This document shows positions 1-10,457 of a stretch of DNA of 64,000 bases, piece after piece (positions within the stretch are counted from its first letter, which is position 1; each line of letters opens with the position of its first letter). A program made the translations under genes and the position numbers. The notes under the pieces were generated by a model that was given only the letters and a program-made list of their open reading frames with translations, had not been told where the DNA came from and did not search any database. Location of the stretch: positions 1-64,000 of the forward strand of contig JANEZZ010002886.1 of assembly GCA_026122225.1 (NCBI GenBank). The letters run 5' to 3'. The DNA comes from Heloderma charlesbogerti. Its lineage: Eukaryota > Chordata > Lepidosauria > Squamata > Helodermatidae.

Positions 1-2310
1 AATAAGGAAGATATAGGCTGTAGTAGGCCATAAAAAGGTCTTGAGAAAGAACTTGTTCAAAATCTTGTGCAAGAACTTGCAAAACTAAAAAAAAGTCACT
101 GAATTTGGTGTTGGCAACAGCCATTCTGTTCATCTTTTCATTTGTAAAGATGGAGAAGACCATCTTCACAAACTCACAAGTAACATTGTTCGAAAAGGCA
201 AGCTAAAGTTTTCTGAAATGCCTAAGACAATTTTGAAACTTGAGGTGTGAACCCCAAGTTCCATTCGATTCCACAAGACCTGAGTCGGTAGGACACTGTG
301 CTGAAAAAAATTCCATTCTTCTAAGCTCTGTTGGAGGTGGATTTTATTTCCTGTTAATTTAACAAGATATCCTTTGGTGTATATGGGCCCTGAATAGAAT
401 CCTAGCTCATTAGTTATTCTAAAACTGGAACATCTATTACTTATGTACTTAAGGCCCAATCTGAGAGCAAAACCACACGTTGCACTTACTGCATAGCATG
501 CAACTTTGCCATCAGATTTTCTTTAATTTCTACAGGCATGGGGTGGGGGGCAAAATCATAGTGTATGAAGTGGGGAGATGCTTATCAGAGGTTTTTGTGT
601 ATGGAGACAGGAGATGCCTATCAGAAGTTTTTGTATTGTTCATAGCCAAATAGTGGCTATTTGGAAGGGGTTCTGGCTGAGGAGGGAAGGCATAAACCTA
701 CTTTTCCCATATGCTGCAATCTCCCCACTCCTGCAACCAACCCCTCTGCAACTGTAAAAATTAAGGAAAATTGGGATGCAAAGCATCACACTACACATGA
801 AGTGTAACAGTAAGCATAATATAGTAATTCAGCTATATGAATTAGGATAGATTGTGTATGACTAGAAGTCTGTATAATCAGCTGGGGACAGCAAATGCTG
901 ATTCATGTATCAATGAAACATATGACCATACTGGGGGGTGGGGGGCACATGCACATTCATTTAATCTTTGTGTAACTGTTCTACTTTCTCTGGGCCTTAG
1001 TCTTGAAGTGATCCTTGTAGTGCTTATTCCATCCACTAGCATTGCAAGTTAAAGGACCACTCACAACAGGTAGTAGAACAGGAAAAGTCCTCTCCTTTTA
1101 TAATTAATAGGCCACAGCCAATTGCATCTGGCAAAAGTGTGCTAGATGGACTGATGAACTTACAATATAAAATGCAAGGGAATGCTTTCTTCTTCCTCTG
1201 AAGCACAACAGGGTGATGATGGTTCAACATGACTCATCTAAAATACCTGGGTTGCAGTACTTTATGTGCAAAAATGTTCACAAATCCTACATGGCTTAAT
1301 TACTATTTTTGTCTTCTAGAGTTACCTCTCCTTCCTGCTCCCTTGATTTTTTATTTTTAAAATATATTTTCTCTGGTAGGAATAGATATTCTTGTTAGAA
1401 TTCTTGTTAGCATTGTGAGTGAATTCATTTGTTTTTTGAAGGCAAATTTAAGAGGAAAAAAGGCTCATACCAACAGCAACTGGTAGTTTAGCTTTCTGTG
1501 AAATGAGGTTGGCTGTCAGTCAGAATATGCCACTCTAGTAATGAAGGTCGAAGAGAGAAAATTCTGTGTGGCTATCAATCTCCCGTGTAAGCGATAGACA
1601 GTGATGTAGCTGAGGTGGGTTGTCTGTTTGTATTGTGTTTGTGTAAGGTCAGACAGTGAGACAACAGTAGCTTGCAGTCAGTGAGAAAGTGCAGAGAGTG
1701 TGATTCAGATGGTGCAGGACAGCCTGAAGGTCAGGACTGACAGAATGACAGGCCATCAGAGGAAAGAAACTAACTAGATGCTGTCCAGGGTCTTGCTTCA
1801 TGAATAGTCTGGTTATCCGATCAGTGTCAGTGCAGGACAGGACAGGAACAAAATGGCTGCTGTTATAAATACACCTCTAGCTCAGCTGTGACCCCTGTGC
1901 CATATCATGTGAAATGTCTACAAAGCAAAAAGAGACTTTTGCACTCTATATCTTCAGACTGTGCATGGAAAATTTTGTGGATTGATTGCTTAGATGCTTC
2001 ATTATGAGGAAACTATAATACACTTTCCAGTGGATCATTGAATTTGCTTTATTTCTATTTTTTTAAAAATAATAATTCAGAAGGTTGTTTTTGAGTTTAT
2101 AATGTTAATTTTATTTTTCTTCCTGAGATGTGTAATGACATATATACAATAGCCATACTCTCTATATGGGCATTTTATATACAATATAGTGATTGTGTAT
2201 TTCACTATTATTGTTGTTGTTTATTAAATCCCCAAAGATCTCTTGGCACATGCACCTAATTAAAACACATATGAACAATATACTTAAATGAAGAATCACA
2301 GAAGAAAAAT

Positions 2311-2329
2311 ACACACACACACACACACA
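2311..2329. repeat. (CA)n microsatellite
   Basis: A pure CA dinucleotide run of about 19 bases in AT-rich intron. Nothing else is attached to it. Confidence 0.9.
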
Positions 2330-2540
2330 GCACAACCTCCCCACTAGATTAAGCCAGAATAATAAAGATAACTCTTACGAAGTTTTCAAAAGGCAAACAA
2401 ATGGTGACTTTGACTGATCTGATCAGGCAGTGACATACAATGTTACATTTCTGTGTTGTATGTAAGCAGTTCATTGGCATAGTAACAGATACTGTCAGAG
2501 AGTGTCCACTCAAAACACTTCGGATTAACTAATCAACAGT

Positions 2541-2813
2541 AGCCCTATTCAGGTGTTCTGAATAGGGCTAAAATAAATGTGTGAGAAGCACCCTAGCTGC
2601 ATCCCCTTCCTCACACGTTTTCCCCACCCCCTCTACTCGTGGAGATTTTCCAGCATTCTTAATTGTGTGGAGAGCCTCCATGGATATAGGAGACTGTCCT
2701 CTTCAAAAAGTTGTTCTCCACAAGTAGAGGGCAATGGAATACACAAGGAGGGAAGCAGGGCTAGAACACTCCCTCTCCTCACATGTTTATTTTAACCATA
2801 TTCAGAATGTCTG
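2541..2813. mobile_element. Miniature DNA transposon, CCTATTCAG family, copy 1
   Basis: The left end carries a perfect 12-bp inverted repeat (AGCCCTATTCAG at 2541-2552 and its complement at 2558-2569). The right end, near 2800-2813, has a decayed complement of the same terminus. The interior (GTGTGAG start, a block around GTGGAGAGCCTCCA, then GGGCTAGAACACTCC) matches the element at 21549-21826 in order, so they are one family. It has no coding capacity. I could not identify a target duplication, so the superfamily is open. Confidence 0.6.
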
Positions 2814-3257
2814 AGTAGGAGCTATATGTCCCTACTTTTCACTCCCCACCCTGTGGTCCAACTCTTTCTTCTGCTCCTGTAGTGAATGGCTGACTCCTTT
2901 ATTAGAGGACGTGAGGTTTCCTGCCCCTGATGAAGAGCATTCACATTGGGATTTCCAGTGCACATTAGAAGTTTCCTCTTTTGCTGTTTTTGTAGTGGTC
3001 CCTTCCCTCATTCTCCTTCCTTTTGTCCAAGTCTCAAAGAAAAATGTCCCCATGTAGCAGTATATTTACTTTATTTTTTACTTTACCATGTCTAAGACAG
3101 GAAACGAGCAGAAGTATGAACAAAACACTTAAAATGTCCCATCTATGTATAACTCCGGATTTGGCAAAGCGTAGCTTTGGCTTTGTATCATTTTATGCAA
3201 GTCAATTTAAGTAGGAAATAATTCTTGCCTCTTTTCAGTTTGTATACAAGCCATTAT

Positions 3258-3515
3258 TTTCCTTTATTATTTTGTTTATTAACTCCATTTTAATCCCATA
3301 ATTCCACCAAGAAGCTGAAAGTGACATACATGGTTCTTCCCCCCCACCCATGCCATTTATCCTCACAACAACCCTGTGAGATAAATTAGGGTGAGACAGA
3401 CTGGCTGGCCTAAGATTACCCATTGATCTTTCCTGTATGAGTGGGGATTTGAACCTGAGTCTCTTCACAATCTTAGTCTGACATTCTGACTTGTTGCTTT
3501 TCAACCAGTGCTACT
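3258..3515 (-). mobile_element. tRNA-derived SINE, minus strand
   Basis: Read on the minus strand it has a B-box-like block (complement of GGATTTGAACC near 3448), the conserved middle with the complement of CCTCACAACAACCCTGTGAG at about 3360-3380, and a tail resembling the SINEs at 38730 and 63729. It is diverged and lacks a clear target duplication. The tRNA origin is inferred from the box-B resemblance. Confidence 0.6.
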
Positions 3516-3653
3516 CATATCACCTGACACCTTGTGAAGTACCACCAGTTAAAAGCATTGTTCTAACTTGTACTACACTGTTATGCTGCCTGGTATTTGA
3601 ATTTCTGCAACTACTGCAAGTATTTTCAGAGTATTTATAGAGCCCCTTCAGGG

Positions 3654-4041
3654 TGTCAGGGCCAAACTAGATGTTCTTTTAATACATAGCACGCAGCTAT
3701 GTATCAGCATTTTGCTTACCTAATTATAGGTTCACGAGAAGGGGCAAACTTTACAGTACACACAGGGCATAGGGTGGGGAGATTTCTCCCTTCCTCAGTG
3801 CAATCACATGGCTAGAATGTTAGGGGGGAAATCGCCATTGGCAACAACCAGGACTTATTTCCTAAACAAGGGGGAAGGACAAGATTGGCGCCAATCATGC
3901 TGGGGATATGAGAGATAAGCCCTCCGTGCCCATACTTTACATTCCTGCAAGGATTCCTCCTCCACTTTAATTAGGTAAACAAAAACTTGATATGTAGCCG
4001 CATGTTACATATTAAAGATAATGTCTAGTTTGGCACTCAGG
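3654..4041. mobile_element. Miniature DNA transposon with long inverted repeats
   Basis: About 75 bp at each end are inverted copies of each other. The left end reads GGCCAAACTAGATGTT and continues through CAGCTATGTATCA to TTACCTAATTA. The right end is the diverged complement, ending TCTAGTTTGGCAC. The centre is non-coding and includes a short TTGGCGCCAA palindrome at 3886. No confident target duplication was found, so it is a non-autonomous DNA element of unknown superfamily. Confidence 0.65.
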
Positions 4042-4384
4042 CTATTGTAGGGATGAGAACCTGCCATTTAGCGCATAATGTTATTTTTATCTTGCTTTTC
4101 TACATAATATATAATGAGACAGTCCAGCACACAAGGTATAAATAGTTATAAAAACAATAAAAAAGAATTATTATAACAACAGCAAAAACAATAAGACAGC
4201 AGAAAATTTTATACTAGAACAGTATAAAAGCAGAGTGAGAAAAATCACACCTCCAAAATCTATGCAAATTTGTTTTAAGTCATCATAGACCATCTAAAAA
4301 TGGGACACGAGGGAGCTTGTTGAATCCCCCCACCAAGAAGGCTTCTCCAGTGGTTCCCCACCACCAAAACAGCCTTTCCTCACT

Positions 4385-4480
4385 TGGTGCCCTCCAAATG
4401 TGTTGGATTCCCATAATTCCCAGCCAACATGCAGTCCAACACATCTGTAGGACACCTGGTTGGGGGAGGTTGCTCTAAAA
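4385..4480. mobile_element. Short hAT-type miniature element (decayed)
   Basis: The segment has the typical palindromic layout of short hAT-type elements: GTGCCCTCCAAATGTGTTGGA, then CCCATAATTCCCAGCCAACATG, then a complement running to GGTTGGGGGAGG. The termini are eroded and no target duplication is visible. It resembles the better-preserved elements at 31513, 32032 and 49664. Confidence 0.5.
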
Positions 4481-4727
4481 ACTCACAGGATTTTATCAGA
4501 GCTGCATCTTCTGCCAAATTGGATCCAGAAAAACTGTTTTGATTTTTTTAAGGTGTTCCTAAAAGCAGGCATTGTTTTGCTCAGGCAGACTTCTTTTAGA
4601 AGAGAACTCCATAACTGATGACTCCATCAAGCCCTGTCCTGTGCCTTCACAGATGTCATTGCCCAGGCAGATGGCATCTGCAGCAGGACATTCTCACATA
4701 TGCTGTTATATTTATTGAATTCCCTGG

Positions 4728-5545
4728 CCCCCATCTACATGGGGATTTACTCCGGCTCTACTGTGGCTCCCCAACTATTGTGGCACCTGATGCATGCCCC
4801 TCTCCACAGCAAGTGTGTGTTTTGATGCCATAATCCTGCTTTTCTGCAAACTTATTTTGCAACAGATTTTCCTGTCACAGTGGCTTCAGTGCAGTTTGGG
4901 AGTCTGTGTGACCTCAATTGGCTTCAGTGTGGGCTGTGGGGAGCAGCAGAAGGGAAAGTTGCCATCATGAAAGGGTGGACACAAGGCGAGAAGTGAGCTA
5001 AACATGTCTACTTGGAAGTAACTCATTGTCTTCAATTGCACTTTACCGAGTACAGAGTGGAGAGAGGGGTTGGGAGAGTTCCTTTGTTGGTTTAAATCTT
5101 CACTCATCAGGACCAGCGTAGGTGCAGGTAGGTTTAATGAGTCTAATGTAGGTTTAATGAGTCTAAAAGGTGAGTGCCCCCAAGTGACCCTTACTCCCGC
5201 TGAGAAAGAGTGAACTCAGCATGTCTACTCAGAAGTAACTCATTGCCTTCAATTGCACTTCACTGAGCACCGGAGCAGAGAAAAGGGCCGGGAGCAAGCC
5301 TCCACAGATTTGCTGCGCTGTACCAAGCAGTTGATGACATTTCGTTCTATTCGTGGGACTCTGCCCACCCAACCCCAAACTAATGTGATTTCAGGTGCCA
5401 TTTGTTCTGTGAGGGCGGTTTTTGTCAATGTATACACTGCCTTACTGGGTCCGTGTGCTGCAGAAGATGCTAATTCAATTTCTTGAAAATCTGCATTTAA
5501 ATGGAATCACGTTGGAAAGCATCTCTGTGTAGATGGGGCCCCTGT
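4728..5545. mobile_element. Larger non-autonomous DNA element with internal direct repeat
   Basis: The outer ends are inverted (CCCCCATCTACA near 4729 and TGTAGATGGGGCC near 5528). Inside, a block of about 55 bp starting CATGTCTACT, with AGTAACTCATTG, occurs twice (about 5003-5057 and 5220-5274). A 17-bp unit containing AGGTTTAATGAGTCTAA is tandemly duplicated at about 5130-5167. No ORF of interest is seen. The assignment to a cut-and-paste element rests only on the inverted ends. Confidence 0.5.
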
Positions 5546-5690
5546 CACAAGACAGCTTTAAAACAGGATTACACCACTTCGCAAATGAGGTACATCTATC
5601 CATAGGTATTAGCTGCAATAGCTAAACAGAGCATCCATGTTCAGAGGCAGTATGCAATGCAAGTGAATACCACTTGCAGGGAAGAAAGAG

Positions 5691-8600
5691 TTGTTGTTGT
5701 TCAGTCGTTCAGTCGTGTCCGACTCTTCGTGACCCCATGGACCATAGCACGCCAGGCCTTCCTGTCCTGTGTTCTCTCCCGGAGCGTGCTCAAGTTCATA
5801 TTCATTGCATCCGTGATGCTATCTAGCCATCTCATCCTCTGCCGTCCCCTTCTCCTTTTGCCTTCAGTCTTTCCCAGCATCAGGGTCTTTTCCAGGGAGT
5901 TTTCTCTTCGCATTAGGTGGCCAAAATACTGGAGCTTCAGCTTCATTATCTGTCCTTCCAATGAGCACTCAGGGTTGATTTCCTTTAGGATGGACTGATT
6001 TGACCTCCTTGCAGTCCAGGGGACTCGTAAGAGTCTTCTCCAGCACCACAGTTCGAAAGCATCAATTCTTCGGCGCTCAGCCTTCCTTATAGTCCAGCTC
6101 TCACAGCCATACATTACTACTGGGAAAACCATAGCTTTGATTAGACGGACCTTTGTCGGCAAGGTGATGTCTCTGCTTCTTACTATGCTGTCTAGGTTTG
6201 CCATAGCTTTCCTCCCCAGGAGCAAGCGTCTTTTAATTTCATGGCTACAGTCACCGTCTGCGGTGATCTTGGAGCCCAAGAAAGTAAAATCTGTCACTGC
6301 TTCCATTTCTTCCCCTTCTATATGCCAGGAAGTGATAGGGCCAGATGCCATGATCTTAGTTTTTTTAATGTTGAGTTTCAAACCAGCTTTTGCACTCTCC
6401 TCTTTCACCCTCAACAAGAGGCTCTTGAGATCCTCTTCGCTTTCTGCCATTAGGGTGGTATCGTCTGCATATCGGAGGTTGTTGATAATTCTCCCGGCAA
6501 TCTTAATTCCAACCTCTGATTCATCCAACCCGGCATTTCTCATGATGTACTCTGCATATAAGTTAAATAAGCAGGGTGACAATATGCAGCCTTGTCGTAC
6601 TCCTTTCCCAATTTTGAACCACTCGGTTGTTCCATGTGTGGTTCTTACTGTTGCTTCTTGACCCTCGTACAGGTTTCTCAGGAGACAGGTAAGGTGGTCT
6701 GGTACTCCCATCTCTTTAAGAATTTGCCACAGTTTGTTGTGATCCACACAATCAAAGGCTTTAGCGTAGTCAATGAAGCAGAAATAGACGTTTTTCTGGA
6801 ATTCTCTTGCTTTCTCCATGATGCAGCGAATGTTGGCGATTTGATCTCTAGTTCCTCTGCCTCTTCGAAACCCAGCTTGTACTTCCGGTAGTTCTCGGTT
6901 CGCATACTGCTGAAGCCTAGCTTGTAGGATTTTGAGCATCACCTTGCTGGCATGTGAAATGAGCGCAATTGTGCGGTAGTTTGAACACTCTTTGGCGTTG
7001 CCCTTCTTTGGAATTGGAATGTAAACTGACCTTTTCCAGTCTTGTGGCCATTGTTGAGTGTTCCAGATTTGTTGGCATATTGAATGCAGCACTTTAACAG
7101 CATCATCTTCTAGGATTTTAAATAGCTCGGCTGGAATACTGTCATCTCCGCTAGCTTTGTTGTTACTAATGCTTCCTAAGGCCCACTTGACTTCACTCTC
7201 GAGGATGTCCAGCTCAAGTTCAGTGACCGCACTATCATGGCTATCAGGGACATTCAGATCTTTCCTGTATAGTTCTTCTGTGTATTCTTGCCACCTCTTC
7301 TTAATCTCATCTGCTTCTGTTAGGTCCCTGCCTTCTTTGTCCTTTATCATGCCCGTCTTGGCACAAAACGTTCCCTTGAGATCTCCAATTTTCTTGAAGA
7401 GATCTCTAGTCTTTCCCATTCTGTTGTTTTCCTCGATTTCTTTGCATTGTTCATTTAAGAAGGCCTTCTTGTCTCTCCTTGCTATTCTCTGGAACTCTGC
7501 ATTCAGTTGGGTATATCTTCCCCTTTCTCCCTTGCTTTTCGCTTCCCTTCTTTCCTCAGCTACTTGTAAAGCCTCATCTGACAGCCACTTGGCTTTCTTA
7601 CATTTCTTTTTCTTTGGGACGGATTTCGTTGCTGCCTCCTGAACAACGTTACAGACCTCCGTCCATAGTTCCTCAGGCACTCTGTCTATCAGGTTTAATC
7701 CCTGAAATCTATTCCTCACCTCCACTGTATATTCATCAGGGATATGATTGAGGTCATACCTGAACGGTTTAGTGGTTTTCCCGACGTTCTTCAATTTAAG
7801 CCGAAATTTTGCAAGAAGCAGCTCATGATCTGAGCCACAGTCAGCTCCAGGTCTTGTTTTGACTGACTGTATGGAGCTTCTCCATCTTTGGCTGCAAAGG
7901 ACATAATCAATCTGATTTCGATATTGACCATCTGGTGACGTCCATGTGTAGAGTCGCCTCTTGTGCTGTTGGAAAAGAGTGTTTGCTATGATCAGCGTGT
8001 TCTCTTGGCAAAACTCTATTAGCTTTTGTCCTGCTTCATTTTGTACACCAAGGCCATGCCTGCCTGTTATCCCGGTGATTTCTTGACTTCCTACTTTAGC
8101 ATTCCAATCCCCTATGATAAAGAGGACATCTTTTTTTGGTGTTAGTTCTAGAAGGTGTTGTAGGTCTTCATAGAACCGGTCAACCTCAGCTTCTTCGGCC
8201 TCAGTGGTTGGGGCATAGACTTGAATTACTGTGATGTTGAATGGTTTGCCTTGGATTCGTACTGAGATCATTCTATCATTTTTAAGATTGTACCCCAGTA
8301 CTGCTTTTCCCACCCTTTTGTTGACTATGAGTGCTACTCCATTTCTTCTAAGGGATTCTTGCCCACAATAGTAGATATGATGGTCACCTGAATTAAATTC
8401 GCCCATGCCTGTCCATTTGAGTTCGCTGATTCCCAAGATGTCGATGTTCAATCTTGCCATCTCATGTTTGACCACCTCCAGCTTACCTTGATTCATTGAT
8501 CTGACATTCCAGGTTCCTAAACAATATTGTTCTTTACAGCATCGGATTTTCTTTTCACCGCCAGACACATCCACAGCTGAGTGTCCTTTCGGGTTTGGCC

Positions 8601-8908
8601 CAGCCGCTTCACTCTTTCTGGCGCTACTTGGAAATACCCTCTGCTCTTCCCCAGTAGCATATTGGACACCTTCCGACCTGAGGGGCTCATCTTCCGGCGT
8701 CATCTCTTTTAGCCTTGTGATACGTTCCATGGGGTTTTCTTGGCAAGAATACTGGAGTGGGTTGCCATTTCCTTCTCCAGTGGACCACATTTTGTCAGAA
8801 CTCTCTGCCATGACCTGTCCGTCTTGGGTGGCCCTGCACGGCATAGCTTATGGCTTCACTGAGTTACGCAAGCCCCTTCGCCACAACAAGGCAGTGATCC
8901 ATGAAGGG
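5691..8908 (-). mobile_element. Full-length BovB (RTE clade) LINE with target duplication
   Basis: The element is complete: a perfect 12-bp duplication GGGAAGAAAGAG lies at 5679-5690 and 8909-8920. The length, 3218 bp, is the usual full BovB size. Its 3' end (low coordinates) is the short AAC repeat typical of BovB. The protein-coding frame begins 64 nt from the 5' end and its stop codon (5701-5703) lies only 10 nt from the 3' end, so almost the whole element is coding. It is inserted in an older repeat and lies antisense to CADPS. The BovB assignment rests on recognised similarity of both termini and the protein to ruminant/squamate BovB. Confidence 0.95.
5701..8844 (-). CDS. BovB endonuclease-reverse transcriptase, intact
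   Basis: The 1047-residue protein nicks target DNA and copies its own RNA there (target-primed reverse transcription). Residues about 105-350 form an apurinic-type endonuclease: Glu141 in GISELKWTG, Tyr210 in QVYAPT, Asp246 and Asn248 in IIGDWNAKVG, Asp313 in NQIDYVL, and Asp339-His340 in GSDHELL. Residues about 560-870 form the reverse transcriptase: FIDYAKAFD with Asp692, GVRQGCILSP at 748-757, and the catalytic YADD at 792-795. The C-terminus ends KSRTRLND, as in BovB. No internal stop or frameshift is present, so this copy may be young and competent. Expression is not shown. The most 5' in-frame ATG was taken; a start at a later Met (Met12 or Met19) is possible. Confidence 0.93.
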   Translation of the reverse strand: MPCRATQDGQVMAESSDKMWSTGEGNGNPLQYSCQENPMERITRLKEMTPEDEPLRSEGVQYATGEEQRVFPSSARKSEAAGPNPKGHSAVDVSGGEKKIRCCKEQYCLGTWNVRSMNQGKLEVVKHEMARLNIDILGISELKWTGMGEFNSGDHHIYYCGQESLRRNGVALIVNKRVGKAVLGYNLKNDRMISVRIQGKPFNITVIQVYAPTTEAEEAEVDRFYEDLQHLLELTPKKDVLFIIGDWNAKVGSQEITGITGRHGLGVQNEAGQKLIEFCQENTLIIANTLFQQHKRRLYTWTSPDGQYRNQIDYVLCSQRWRSSIQSVKTRPGADCGSDHELLLAKFRLKLKNVGKTTKPFRYDLNHIPDEYTVEVRNRFQGLNLIDRVPEELWTEVCNVVQEAATKSVPKKKKCKKAKWLSDEALQVAEERREAKSKGERGRYTQLNAEFQRIARRDKKAFLNEQCKEIEENNRMGKTRDLFKKIGDLKGTFCAKTGMIKDKEGRDLTEADEIKKRWQEYTEELYRKDLNVPDSHDSAVTELELDILESEVKWALGSISNNKASGDDSIPAELFKILEDDAVKVLHSICQQIWNTQQWPQDWKRSVYIPIPKKGNAKECSNYRTIALISHASKVMLKILQARLQQYANRELPEVQAGFRRGRGTRDQIANIRCIMEKAREFQKNVYFCFIDYAKAFDCVDHNKLWQILKEMGVPDHLTCLLRNLYEGQEATVRTTHGTTEWFKIGKGVRQGCILSPCLFNLYAEYIMRNAGLDESEVGIKIAGRIINNLRYADDTTLMAESEEDLKSLLLRVKEESAKAGLKLNIKKTKIMASGPITSWHIEGEEMEAVTDFTFLGSKITADGDCSHEIKRRLLLGRKAMANLDSIVRSRDITLPTKVRLIKAMVFPVVMYGCESWTIRKAERRRIDAFELWCWRRLLRVPWTARRSNQSILKEINPECSLEGQIMKLKLQYFGHLMRRENSLEKTLMLGKTEGKRRRGRQRMRWLDSITDAMNMNLSTLRERTQDRKAWRAMVHGVTKSRTRLND

Positions 8909-10420
8909 GGGAAGAAAGAGTGGAATAGAGCTATTATCTTTATGTCCTGCTTATGGGCTTCCCAGAAATATCTGGTTAGCCACTGTAGGAAACAGCATGC
9001 TGGACTAGATGGACTTTTGGTCTGATCTACCAAGGCTCTTCATATGTTAACTTTCCCTGAGAAAGTTCATAGGAGACATATGAATAACCTTACTGGTCAC
9101 ACAAGTAGCTGGATATTTTGATCTATATCTCTACGCACACCAGCCACAAAACATCATGGTGGCAGCTCTGCACACTGTCTTTAGCAAGGTTTGCCCATGT
9201 GAAATGACACAGTTGCAACGGGTGCACAGTTGATGCATGAAACCCAGGTGTGGCCATACATATTGGGAGCAGCCCACATTCATCTTTGCCAGTAACAGCT
9301 GCCAGTGTGATGTGTCATGGTTATGTAACACCCCAATATGGCTGGGCTTACAGCCAGTTAGCCATATGGACATGCTCTTAGCATTATAATAGTCACAGGT
9401 ATTGTACATCCCCTGTGCCACAGAACACTTTCAGGGGACAATGGTATCAACAACAAAAAAGGGGAGGGGGAGAAAGGATTGCTGTCATCTTTTAAACTTC
9501 ACCAGTTTAGATCAGATATTTATTGGGATGTTTTCCTGAGAATGGGAGCTATCCTCAGAAACGGTGCAAAAGACTCTATAATGTCCATTTCAAAGTCACA
9601 GAGGAACAGGCTAATATCAAAACGAATAACCCCAAAAGCTATAATGTGTATTTCTAATTGCATACAAATGTATGCTATTGCCTCATGTATTACTCTTTGG
9701 TTTAAAAAGAGATGATTCTGATATATTAGCTTTAGCAGCATAACTAGCCCCCAAGGCACCCGAGTACAATTAGAAAAGGGCATGGTGGGGGAGGTGGGGT
9801 TTTCAGAAAGAAATAGTGGCCTTAGGACCCCTGGTCCTAATTATCATTTATAATTAACCTTGTGGCTTCTACAAAGAAGTAGTCTAAAGAAAATACTGTC
9901 TTCGATATCAGAACATTTAGCTGTAAGCTTTACAACCGACTTTCGCAATATTGCTTTAAAGCTGATTAAAAATCAGTCAAAGCAGGAAATTAGACACAGG
10001 CAGGAAAACTCAAGCTTCCAGTGTACAATATGTTTATATTATTTTAAAATCCACAATATAAATAGCTACTTTAGGAATCTAATATCAATGGTAAAGGCAT
10101 ATTGTGCTGGCACCATCCCTGCTCTTTTCTCCCCCACCCCCCACCCCAGCTCAATCTGTAAAGTGCCCTACTAATTTATCTGGCAGAATCCAAACAGTAT
10201 CAAAAAGGAAAAAATCTGCTACCATTCAGGTCTGAGATATTTCCGATTCTGTAGGTTGGCCTAAATTCATATAGAGATGCTTGCAATGTGCATGTCTGTA
10301 ATTCTTTGTGTGACTGCAGAGAGATTTACAGACACCATAAGTCTGACATTTCTTTCACTGCTTCTCTCTTCCCTCATGTTTTCTATTCCTGACCCTGACC
10401 CCAGTACAATGTGCCATTTT

Positions 10421-10457
10421 GTGTGTGTATGTGTGTGTGTGTGTATATATATATATA
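10421..10457. repeat. (TG)n(TA)n microsatellite
   Basis: A TG run interrupted by one TA passes into a TA run. Simple repeat only. Confidence 0.9.

Larger units (their letters stand above)
5590..9047 (+). repeat. Older interspersed repeat, split by a BovB insertion
   Basis: The left part (5590-5690, with AGAGGCAGTATGC) and right part (8909-9047, with CCTGCTTATGGGCTTCCCAG and GCTGGACTAGATGGACTTTTGG) are consecutive pieces of one reptile repeat. Its 3' end also appears at 53510-53615 and a related middle at 37090-37385. The BovB at 5691-8908 separates them and has duplicated 12 bp at the join, so this repeat is older than that BovB. I do not know its class with confidence. Confidence 0.65.

Noticed and set aside
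5657..7751. Long + strand frames over the BovB (5657-5998, 6137-6661, 7058-7642)
   Set aside because: They are antisense shadows of the BovB reverse-transcriptase ORF. The same frames recur over the other BovB copies because the sequence is repeated.
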